Translations under genes and position numbers: made by a program
Origin: Proteles cristata cristata
Lineage: Eukaryota > Chordata > Mammalia > Carnivora > Hyaenidae
Direction: 5' to 3'
Length of the DNA stretch: 64,000 nt
NCBI GenBank assembly: GCA_017311185.1
Contig: JAESUZ010000415.1
Location: 947,501 to 1,011,500, forward strand
The notes under the pieces: model-generated
What the model saw: only the letters and a program-made list of their open reading frames with translations
What the model was told of the DNA's origin: nothing
Database searches by the model: none
In this document: positions 46,501-59,235 of the stretch, in pieces
Layout: the number at the start of each line of letters is the position of its first letter
How positions within the stretch are numbered: position 1 is the stretch's first letter

Positions 46501-49500
46501 ATTAAAACAGAACATTATGCTTAGAAATTACTGTATGTAGGGATTCCTGGGTGCCTCAGTCATTTTAAGTGTCTGACTTGAGTTCAGCTCAGGTATTGTC
46601 TCAAGGTCTTGAGATCGAGCCCTGTGTTGGGTTCCACGCTGAGCATAGAGCTTGCTTAAGATTCTCTTTCCCTCTCCCTCTGCCCCTCCTCTGCTCACAT
46701 GGGTGCTTGCCCTCTCTCAAAATAAATAAACGTTAAAAAAAAATTAACTGTATATATAATTTATCCCACCAAGAGCCAGGGCTTTTTTCCATTTAATAAA
46801 TCGACTTTATTCAAAAGTACCATAATTGAGCTAGTATACAGTTATCAGAAGGATATTTTCAAGTTCTTGGAACACTACTAGCAGTATTTTTTTAACTACA
46901 TTATGCAACCTGTCCAAGAGCATTTCTTTAGGGTAGGTTGCAAATGTAGTGATGTCACAAAGTTTCTCCTTAGGTGAAATAGAAGTGTTGTGGGTAGTTT
47001 TCTTTTTGTGTGATTATATATTATGATTGTTTTCCAGAAAGAGTAGAATTAGTTTACACACCTACCAGAAATAGAGCGGGGAGCCCATTACTTCATAAAT
47101 TGGTACACCAGATAGACACTTCAGTATTTCATGATGATAAATTAAAGCTAAATCATTGCAATTATTGTATTACCAGTGAGACTGAACATTTTTTTTTCCC
47201 GAAGTTGTGTGCTTTTATTTTCTGGAAAGACTAGGCATAACTTTGGGTTGTTAATCTGTTAAGTGCCTTTGTAGTAATTGCTACTGATGTATTTGTCATT
47301 CTAAGGGACTGGTATTTCTTCCTGCATTGTTTTATACTTTTGTTTATGACCTTCTTAAAATACTGAGACATAATTTACATACCACAAAATTTTTGGTCTT
47401 AGGTCTATAATTCAGTGATATTTAGTAAATTTACCAAGTTGTGTAGCCATCACCATAATCCACTTGTAGAATATTTCCGTCACCCTGATGAAGTTTCTTG
47501 TGCCCACTGATAGTTAATCCTATCTCCCCAGGCAACTACTGGTCTACTTTCTATCTTAGAGATTTGTTTTTCTGGACATTTCATATCAGTGGAATTATGT
47601 TTTGTGTATGTAGAAGAATAGCAATTTTCTTTTTGTAATTTTGCCTTCATTTTCATGGTTAGAAAATCCTTTTGCTCACGTGGGACTTTCTGGTTCTGGT
47701 GTTTGTCAGATTCCTTAAGTTTAACTGTGTGGAAATTGGGGGCTAAATTTCTAAATCTTGTTACAAGAAATAGTTTAACGTTTCTTTAAAAATTATTTGT
47801 TAGGAGTAAAGCCATCATTAGGAATTTGGACTCCAGAAGCTATTTGTCTGATGAAAAAAATTGTGCAGAACAAAATGATCACAGTGAAGGTGGCAGACAA
47901 GTTGGAGAATAGTTCCCTAGTGGAGCTTCTAGATAAATCTGTGACGCCGCACATCAGTGTTACCCAAGTTCTCATAGATGCTGGCTTTGCCGTGGGGGAG
48001 ACAGGGGCGCTGACAGATAAGCCCAGTGTTGTGAAAGAAGCCAGGGGTAAGTAAAATGTGTCCTTGATAATGTCCGTGCTGGAGTTCAGACAGTTTTGTG
48101 TATGTGTGGATTCTCATATTTTCAAAAAGAGTTCATGTTGAGTGTCCTTTTGTCTTTTTTTTTTTTTTTAATGTTCATTTTTGAGAGAGAGAGACCGAGC
48201 ACAAGTGGGGGAGGGGCAGAGAGAGGGAGACACAGAATCTGAAATAGCTCCAGGCTCCGAGCTGTCAGCACAGAGCCCAATATGGGACTCAAACCCACAA
48301 ACTGGGAGATCAGGACTTGGGCTGAAGTCAGCAGCTCAACTGACTGAGCCACCTAGGCGCCCCTTGTCTTTTTGACTCAGGTATTCATTTATATACAAGT
48401 AAATGAGAACTGTTTAAGAACTGGAAAAAAAAAATCATGGGTCACTAGTTGCTGAAGATCAGTCAGAAATAAGAATGTAAAATTCAGTGAGGTAGTTATG
48501 GCTAATTGTAATACTGGTTAACTTTCCTCTAAAGTCACTAAGAAAGTCTCTGGAAATTCAATTCTTCAAAAGCAGATACCTCACCAACCCCACCTCCCAC
48601 CCCCATTTTGACCATTTGTTTTGCGAAATGTTCATTTATTTTCACAGTTCCCTTGGGCGTAGAAGCAAAATTAAATCCATTGGAGTGGACATGGGTTGAA
48701 CTTACTGTTGACCAAACAGTAGATGTTGTGGTCTGTATGATACATAGTCCTGGAGAATTTTACTGCCATATGCTTAAAGATGATGGTAAGTTGACTCTTC
48801 TCATTGATTTCTTTTTACAAATACATTGATATAGATAATAACTGAAGATGAGTTTACTGAATAATAAAAGTACTGTCTTTCAAAAAAAGTCCAAGTAGAT
48901 ATTTCTACTTCCAAGAAAGATTGGGTTATACTTAGTTGCTTTTTATTCCATTTTAAGCTATTATTTCTATCTTCAAAAACCTCTCTTTATATTTAAACCA
49001 GTTTAGATTTCAAAAAATGTCTTCTAAATTTGTTTTTGAAAATTAAACTTAATGGTTGATTTTATTAAAACAGGCAAGTATATAAGTGCATAAATAATAA
49101 ACGAACCGCGAGATCACGACCTAAGCGAAAGTCGGACGCTCAACGAACTAAGCCACCCAGGCGCCCCAAGACTTTGACATTTTAAAGTTACTTTTTATAG
49201 CTGATTATATAAGCCTAAGGTACAAAATTCAAAAGTTACAAAAAAGAGTGTATAGTGGGAAGTTTCTCCGTCCCCTCTCAGTTTTCTAAATATCTTTTCA
49301 GGAGTAGTCTGTGCATATGCTTGTGTGAGTGTATGTGTGTCTGTTGGTGTCGGCGTGCTCGGTAAAATGCCAGAAGTGATTTTTACACTTTCCTTTTTGT
49401 CCCCACGTAGTCCTTTCTTCATTCTTTTTTTAAATTAAACTTTTAATAGTGGGATAATTTTAGATTAACAGAAAAGTTGCAGAGATGGTAAGGAGTTCTT

Positions 49501-51595
49501 CTATGCCCCTCAGCTAGCTTCCTCTGTAGTTCACATCTGGCAGAATTGTGGTACATTTGGCACAACTGAGAGAACAACATGGGCACAACTGAGCTCCAGA
49601 CGTGACCAGATGTCACCCAGTGTCCCTTTCTGCTCCCACTAACATCCTTTTTCTAGTTCAGGATCCAGTCTGGGAAGCCACTTTGCTGTTTGGTTTCCCT
49701 TTTCATGGCTATGTAGTATTTCACTATGTGGGTTTATCCAGCCTTTTATTACTGAAACATTCCATGTACTCTCTGACTTTATTCTGGGAGTACGCTGTTC
49801 AGACAGATTCCTGTGTAATTATTAAGTCAAAGGATGTGTGTGCTCTTGCTTTGGAAAGTGCCCTCAAGAGGTTGGCCAAGCTAATTTCCACCGACAGTAT
49901 GTACACACGCCTTTCCCACACCATTTTCAATAGTGTGGCTTAAACTTTGTAAAACTGAAGGGTGACGGTTCTGACTTGTTATAGTTTACTTTCCATGTCT
50001 GTGATGGGGCCTCTGCCACATCTTTTATTTTTATTTTTTTATTTTATTTTTTTAAATATTTTTATTTATTTCTAGGAGAGAGAGAGAGAGATACAGTGTG
50101 AGCAAGGGAGGGTCAGAGAGAGAGGGAGTCACAGACTGAAACAGGCTCCAGGCTCTGAGCTGGCAGTCAGCACAGAGCCCGACGCGGGGCTCGAACCCAT
50201 GAACCGCGAGATCATGACCCAAGCGAAAGTCGGACGCTTAGCCGACTAAGCCACCCAGGCGCCCCCCTTTGCCACATCTTTTAAAAGATCGTTGTTTTTC
50301 ATTAAGATGTTCTGTAGTGTTGGGGCCCCTTGACTCCGCATTTTAAAGCTCTCCGTGGTCGGTACTTTCCCAGCACGTTGCTGGTATGTTCTTCCGTGGT
50401 TCACCTTCCACTTCCCTGCTTTGTCAAACTACTCCCACCAAGTGAATTTTGGTTGCTTAATTTTGTACTTTGCCTCAGAGCCATCTCTGTTTCTTCTAGA
50501 ACACCCTCTCCTTCTCTGTCCTATTTCTGTATGAAAGCTTTAGCATGCGGAGCTCACCTGTCCGTGTTTCATCAGCAGACGTGTGTGCCATCCGCCTGGT
50601 CGTCGTATGTCCTCCTCAGGACAGCTTGTGCCACTCTCGGTACAGGCTTGTACTCTCTGTTCTTGTCCCTGTGCACAGCTCATGCTCTGGTACGCAGGTC
50701 ACGGCGCCATAGTGGACACTAACTAATAACCACCTACTTTCCCAGTTAGGTGTTTAATAAGGAAAAGAGAAAAACACCTGGTAACTTAGTGACTTAATAA
50801 GTTGCTTGGGAACGTACCTGAGGTTTTATGATCAAAACATGGCCCGAGTTTAAAAGAAGTCTGTATTCTGCATTGTTTTTAAAATTCTAAATGCTGTATG
50901 TGTATTGCATTTTCAGCTTTAAAGAAACTCAATGATTTGAATAAGTCGTTAGCAGAATATTGCCAGCAGAAGGTGCCCAGTGATTTTAAAGCAGAAATAG
51001 GGCAACCGTGTTGTGCTCCTTTTGCAGGTAAGTTGGAGTTGGGACGATTTCAACTTTGATACAAAGTTTTGTTTCCTGATGATCAGCCCTATTTTGAATG
51101 TGTGTTTTCTTCCTGATGTTGAAGCACATATTCTCACAATCAAGACTTTGTAACAAGGAGCCTCCAAATGAAACTCTCTTACCTCAGTTTGTTAAATTTC
51201 ATTACATGCTTTTCTTTCCAGAATTTCTGATATTAAAGTAAGTCAGATGAGGGGAAACCTGTTCACTGCAGGTTTCTTGTTTCTTCTGGTCACCTGTGTA
51301 TGTTTAGTTTGAAAGTATATTTTATGAAACACCGTAATTTCATTGTATGAGTTTTTCTACTATTTTTATATTATTTTACTAACAACAAGACAATTTGTTA
51401 TTAGTTACGAGAGTATTATTATAAACCTTCCAGATTGACAGATACTTTCAAGGTTAAGTCTTACCTTCACGTTCACGTTTTGTTTATTGGACAGGTGATG
51501 AGTGAAATCTTAAATTTATATTAGATGTTAATGTGTGGTGCTATTAAAATTTTGGATGTATTCTTTTGAAAAATTTTTTAATGTTTTATTTATTT

Positions 51596-51642
<47 letters not shown>

Positions 51643-54600
51643 GGACAGCATGAGCAGAGGAGGGTCGGAGAGCGAGGGAGCTACAGAATCTGAAACAGGC
51701 TCCAGGCTCTGAGCTAGCTGTCAGCACAGAGCCTGACAGAGGGCTCGAACCCACGAACCGTGAGATCATGACATGAGCTGAAGTTGTTCGCTTAACCGAC
51801 TGAGCCACCCAGGAGTCCCTGGATGTATTCTAAAAACAAATTTTGATAATTCTCCTGGGGATTTCTGAATGAAAACTAAAGGCATTGTCTGGAGAAGGAG
51901 AGCAAATTTATTAGCTACTTTATACAAAGGATTTTTTTGAGATAAAAATTTCAAATATTAATAGAAGGAAAATCATGTTCTGTGTTACAAACTTTGTGTT
52001 AAATACAGGTGATGGTAACTGGTATCGTGCTTTAGTCAAGGAAATCTTGCCGGGTGGAAACGTTAAAGTCCATTTTGTGGATTATGGGAACATGGAAGAA
52101 GTTCCTGCAGATAAACTCCAAATGATCCCACCAAAATTTTTAAAACTTCCGTGTCAGGGGATACGGTGCTGGCTAGTAGGTATGGTGCAGAATACACTTT
52201 CAAAACTGTCTTCTAATACTTAGGGCAGATGTACTTTTAAGTATTAACATCTATAATTTTATTTTATTTTATTTTTTTTCTTATTTTTTTTCAGATGAAT
52301 ATAGCTATATTTATTTATTTATATATTATATATTATATATATATATATTTTTTAATTTTATTTACCTCTAGGAGAGAGAGAGAGAGAGAGAGAGAGACAG
52401 CGTGAGCAGGGGAGGGTCAGAGAGAGAGGGAGTCACAGACTGAAACAGGCTCCAGGCTCTGAGCTGGCAGTCAGCACAGAGCTGGACGCGGGGCTCGAAC
52501 CCATGAACCGCGAGATCAAGACCTAAGTGAAAGTCGGACGCTTAACCGACTAAGCCACCCAGGCGCCCCTTAACATCTATAATTTTAACATGTGAGCTAG
52601 AAGATCTTGCTTCATGTTATAAAATTTAGAAACGTACTTTTGAAGATACTGGCCAGAGTGTTCAGTGTTGATGTTAAAAATAGGGAAGCAACAGCATTTC
52701 TGGGCTTGAGATGGGAGTGAAAACTGGTATCATCTCTTGAAGACACTTTGCAGGGTTTCTTAAGAGCTTCAAATAGTTCTACCTTTTATCTGAGTGTTTT
52801 TACTTGTAATAATTTATCCCAAAGAAATGGTCTCAAAGTCTCACAGTGTTTACCTACAGGGAAATTCATTATACTGCCGTTAATACTAGCAAAACACCTG
52901 AGGTAGCTAGGTAGGGGATGGGCTCAGGGATGACCTGTATGATTAAAAGCCTCAGTACCGATTTCAGATGGTTGCTGTGAGGACACTGTGAAGGCTCAGG
53001 ACAGAGATTCCCTGGCATGTGCAGGTGGATTTCAGAGTTTGCTCTTACTGCACAGTCAGTAAAATGTTGGCAGCTACGTGTAACTGACATGAGGAGTACA
53101 GTTATAAGAGACGCATAATAGATTTGTTTAAAAGGACAGGTTCTGGAACCGCCTCTGCCACCTACGAGTTGTAAGAATTTAAGCAAATTATTTAAATAAA
53201 CACTCTGGTGCTTCTGTTTCCTTATTTGGAAAATAATAGTACCTTCCTCAAAGAGTCATTAAGAGTAAAAGACATAAGGGCATCTAGGTGGCTCAATTTA
53301 GCATCCGACCCTTGATTTCAGCTCAGGTCATGATCTCACAGTTCATGGGATCGAGTCCCCTGTCAGGCTCTGTGCTGACAGTGCGGAACCTGCTTAGGAT
53401 TCTTTCTCCCTATCTCTGCCCCTGCCTCACTTGTTGTTTGCACCTGCACACACACTCTAAAAAATAAACAAGCAAAAAGAATTAAAAGACATAAAAAATA
53501 TAAAGCACTTGACACTACCTGACCTCATACCCATAATATTATTATTGCCAAGGTTTCTTTATAAAAGAAATCAGTATTATGTGTACATGCATTGTTCCAT
53601 ACACATATGAAAATTTATGGAAGATTGGGTACCAAAATGTTAATAGTGCTCACGTCTAGAAGCACAGATGCTTTTATTTTTCCTTTTGCATGTTTTCTTC
53701 CTACTTACTACACTTAGTATGTTTCAGATTGTTCTTAATACCACATTTCATGTCCGTGCTTCTTAAAATGTGGCCCTCAGACAAGCAGCATCAACTTCAG
53801 AACTTAACTCAAATTACAGATTCTCTGTCCCCGACCAAGTCCTGCTGCTAAATTAGAAAACCTAGGATGGGCCCCAAAGTCTGTTTTAATGATCCCTCTA
53901 GGTAGTTGAGATGCATACTCAAGTTTGAGGACCACTGTTATAAAAAAAAAAAATAATAATAAATAAACAAGGGTATAAGCTTCAATTAGCAGAAAAATAA
54001 TTTTTGGTTAAGTACTTTAAAAAAATTTTGAAATTACCAGTAGAAAACTGCTCGTGGAGGTGAAAGTATATGGTTGACTTCTCCTACCAGCAGAATTGGT
54101 AACTCATCATTGTGTATGTTAACAGAACACAATGGTGGCTTCTAGAATAATCCTATTGCCTATTGGAAAAATGCCAGGTAAAGATACATTAGTGTGGAAA
54201 GTAAAGGAAGTTTCTGAGACTCCAAAAACCCTAGTGGTATGTTTACACATGCATTATCTGTAACCTGGGCATGGAAGACATAGAAATGTAATTGAACATT
54301 GAAAAAGGAGATCAAAATCACTGACCTGAATGAAATACTTGACAAGGACCTGATCCCAGACACCAGTGAAGCAAAGATGCAGCTTGGGCACAGAACTCTA
54401 GTTAATGCTATTCTTCTTTGCCAGATATAGAGCCAAGAAACAGACACTGGACTAAAGAAGCCATCGCAAGATTTCAGATGTGTGTTGCAGGGTTAAAACT
54501 CCAAGCCCGAGTGGTTGAAATCACTGGACAGGGAGCGGGAATTGAGCTCACCGATGTCTCCACTTCTTACCCCAGAATAATTAGTGATATTCTGATTGAA

Positions 54601-57600
54601 GAACATCTGGCCTTAAAAAGTAGTTCACCATGTAAAGACTTCACAAGTACTAGGCCTGTTGATAAGCACGATCCTCAAACTGATGCCCTGGGGCTTCAAG
54701 GTAACTTTTTCAAACCATTGATTTAATCATTATTTAAACTTACGTTATCCTTTGCTTTTACAGGTTATGAAAATTTTTCCATCCAAATGATACAGTTCTG
54801 TAGAAATATGTGCTTTGTGGAAATAGGTTAATAATAGGTTGTGAAAATTAATATTTATTGAAACATGGTTTTACAAAATATTGTACTCATTTTTAATGTA
54901 GTCATTTATCAGGTAATCTTACATCATATAATTATGTATCCTCTAAAGTTTCAATCAGTTTTAAGAATTACATTATAGGGGCACCTGGGAGGCTCAGTTG
55001 GTTAAGCATCTGACTTCAGCTCAGGTCATGGTCTCGCGGTTCATGGTTCACAAGTTCAAGTCCCGCGTCAGGCTCTGTGCTGACAGCTCAGAGCCTGGAA
55101 TCTCCTTCAGATTCTGTCTGTCTCTGCCCCTCTCCCACACCCACTCTGTCTCTCTCTGAAAAATAAATAAATAAAAAATTAAAGAAAAGAATTACACTTA
55201 TATACTACAGAAGTAACACTGAAGTGCAGTAGGTCAGTGTTTCTCATCCTAGATTGGACTTTTTTGTAACCCTCACAAAATCCCTCAAATTGAATAGATT
55301 GTTTTATGAAAATAGAGATTTTCATTTTAGGGACTTATGAATGTTGATAATCAGTTGATGAATAAATTGAGTGAATAAATATATAACTGGGAAAGAATAC
55401 CAAGTTTGATCTGTTTTATGCAAGATCTATTTTCTGTGTTTTCAGGCATCTCCTCAGCTGAGCAGTGGAGGACGATAGAATTGCCAGTGAATAAAACTGT
55501 GCAAGCGAGCATATTAGAAATCGTAAACCCACACTTGTTTTATGCTCTACCAAATGAAATGCCAGGTAAGAAACCAAAATTTGAATCCTATTCATATCTT
55601 CTTAACTGTATAATGAAAACACTTACCTGGATCCCTTATGAAGTAAGAAAGAGAAGGGGAGGCTGGTAATTTTTGTCTTATTCAATGTTTTAAGGAAGAA
55701 TTGACCATCATAACACTTAAGGCACATTTAGTTATTCAAACAGAAATATGAACGTGAAGGGAATGCCCTGCATTTAGCACCTACCCAGCCTACAGCTTTT
55801 TATAAGAAAATCCTGTCTTTAATTGCTGTATAATTTCTTGTTTAAAAACAGATACTATCTAGGGGCTCCTGGGTGGCTTAGTAGGTTAAGTGTTCGATTT
55901 AAGGTTTTGATCTCAGGGTTTGTCAGCTTGAGCCCCGTGTCGGGCTCTGTGCTGACAGCCAGAGCCTGGAATCTGCTTCAGATTCTGTCTCCCTCTCTCT
56001 CTGTCCTTCCCGTACTCGTGATCTGTCTGTCAAAAAAACACAAAAAACAAAAAACTAAAAAACTATCTAATTTGAATTGTATTTACAAAGCTAACCTTTT
56101 AAGAAAATTTGATATATTGAAAGTATACTTTGTAATCAGTCTATAATCAGTGTTACTACAGCTTAGAGACTTAGAAAAATGTTTTACACTGGCCCTAATC
56201 CTGAGGAAGAGAGTATATGAATGTTTTCTTCCTTGTTTCATGGAAGTTTATGATTAAGGAATCTCTTCCAATATATTTGAGTTTATCCTTGTTGTCAGAG
56301 AGGTAGTGCAAGTTAGATGGTGGCTATTCAGAACAGTTTACAGATACTTGAAGGCCGGGAAGGTGAACCTTTGTTTCCAATTGTCAAACCACAAATTGTG
56401 ATACCAACAAGGGCACTTAAATGTATCTCCACATGACAAATAATCATCTTGAATGTGTGTAGTGGAAAGTAGGCTTATTAAATCCTGATGAACTGGAAAA
56501 ACTGTGTTTTATCTTATTAACTAGAACAGCTTAACTGAAAAGTACACGGAACAATTGTGAAAGTAGGACTTAGTAGGTTTCTGTAGAGGGTGGCCACCCT
56601 GGTCTGGAACTGAGCTCTCCGGAGGCTTCCTTCATCCCCCTGCCCAGGACTGCAGCCCGTCTGTCCAAGGGCCACTGGGGGTTTCATGGGTTCTTCCAAT
56701 GTAAATGTAAACAGAGGGTTACTGTCTAAGCAGTAGCATAGAAAATTTCTTCACAAAAGATTGCTTTTTTATGTTTCAGAAGATCAGGAAAGACTGTGTG
56801 TGTTGACAGCTGAAATGGTAAAATATTACAATACTCAGAAAAGTCGATTGTCTTACAGACCCAAAATTGGAGATGCGTGCTGTGCCAGATACACAAGTAA
56901 GGTTCTTTGCGGTAAAATATTAAAGGGAAAATATTTTGTTCTCTTGCACATGAAATTTTGTATATTTTGTTACCCAAAGTGCACATTTCATTTTGTTAGA
57001 GAAATTAAGAAAGGCAAGGATGTCTGTTTAATTCCTATGTTCTGTTCCATAGCCATAGATTATATTTAGGTAAGGATATAGGTAGATATCTACAAATCTG
57101 TCAGTATTTCTAGATAATCAGCTCTAGATAATAACATCATATTTATATGTGGAGGAGTTGCAAATTTATAGGACTTTCTGAATGTACTAAAAAAAAATAA
57201 CTGCATTGAAAAGTCAGACTTGTTGAATCAGGGACACTTTAACCATTGTCCTTTTGTTTAATATTTCATGTTAACAGATTTCTTTTAGGAATAAAAATAA
57301 CACTTGGAGTGAATATTCTTGGGCAGAAATCTTGGGAATTCCTGAATCAGAAGATGTCACTTGTTTTGTAAGTCCCAGAACCATATTGCTCTCTGGGCAT
57401 CTTAAAAAAAATGTCCACATGTGCCCAAAGTTTGTGAGTGCCAGTTCATCATCTCCTTGCCAGCAATAAATTTATTATTTAAAATTTTTTAAATGTTTTA
57501 TTTATTTCTGAGAGAGAGAAACAGCATGAGCAGGGGAGGGGCAAAGAGGGAGGGAGAGACAGAATCTGAAGACAGGCTCCAGGCTCTGAGCTGTCAGCAC

Positions 57601-59204
57601 AGAGCCTGACGTGGAACTCGAACCCACGAACGGTGAAATCAGGACCTGAGCCGAAATCGAACGCTTAAGTCGGTTGACTGAGCCACCCAGGTGCACCTCC
57701 CTTAAATTTTTGAAGCCATTGCTTTTATCGTTATTTTTTTTAAAGATTTTTTTTTATTGTTTAGTAATATCTACACCCAACATGAAGTTCAAGCTCACAA
57801 CCCCAAGATCAAGAGTTGCATGTTCTACTGACCGAGCCAGCCAGGGCGGCCTGCTTTTACTGTTTTTTTAACTGTAGATATTTCTGGTCAAGAAATAGGG
57901 ATCATTTAGGTTCTCCAAACTTTGTCTATTTTTTAATTCTGGAACTTGTAATAATCTCTTCATCCCTGTTCTGAAATTCATGATGTGACTTAGTATTAGC
58001 TTTCACCCTTGTGTTAGGCACTTGTAAGTGGGTGGGCCCTAAAGTTTAGAAATTTATGAGCTTCAGTTTTGAGAAATTTTTCTGAAATTTTATTTTATTT
58101 TTTAACATTTTATTTATTTTTGAGAGACTGAGAGGCAGAGCATGAGCAGTGGAGGGGCAGAGAGAGAGAGAGGGAAACACAGAATCTGAAGCAGGCTCCA
58201 GGCTCTGAGCTGTCAGCAGAGAGCCCGACACGGGGCTCGAACCCACAAACCATGAGATCATGACCTGAGCTGAAGTTGGACGCTTAACCGACTGAGCCAC
58301 CTGGGCGCCCCCTTTCTGAAATTTTTCCCTTCTTTGATTTTCTGTTCTTTTAGGAACTCCAAGTATTCTAATGTTGGACTTGAAGCTCTTCTGCTAAGTT
58401 TCCTCTTTTCTTTCTCACCGTTTTTCATTGTTTTCAAGAGAGTTCCTCAATTTTATCTCCCAACTTACTGAGGTTTTCACTTCTGATACCACATCTCTAG
58501 TTTCAGCAACTTTGTCTTGTCAAGTGTGTGTGTTTTTAATGTCTTGTTATTTCACGGATGGAAGGTATTTTCTCCAGGAATGTTAAAATCATTCTAATTT
58601 TCACTATCTTCTCCCTATTTCTGGATTTCCTGTTTGTTTTGGTCTTCTCTGTCATGTTGGAGGCTTTCTTAAAGTGTCTTCTCCTTTGCTGTTCTCTTAT
58701 GATGGGGCATCTGATTGGAAGCTTCTGATGGCCTTCACTGTAGGGTGATGGGGCCCTGCCATTTCACTGGGTGGGACTTTTGCTGTTGAGTATCTTGAGG
58801 TGCATTCACTTGGGATGGGTGTCTCCTGCTTTGAGAGCATAGCTTGCCTGACCGTGTTCTTGGTAAACTTCCTTCTTTGCGCTGCCTTGTGCTCAAGTCC
58901 AGTAATCTGTCTGGTTCATCCTCTCTGGAGAAGAAACCTCTAGTCTTCTGCCCTTGAGTAGGAGCAGTTGCCTGGAAATGAAGAGGGCATTCTAAGTTTC
59001 GTTAAAACACATGAACATAAAAGAGATCATTCTCTTTAGCAACTTAAGAAATAGGTGTTATGTGTAAATGTGTTTATAAACTAAAGTCTATTGAGATATG
59101 TTGGGAAGTAAGTCTGCTTCCTTTACCCGGTCCTGATGCTCAGCTGCATCCTTATTGCTGCCTTTCAATGGGTTAGTTATTTTTTTTTTAATATTTTTAT
59201 TTCT

Positions 59205-59235
<31 letters not shown>

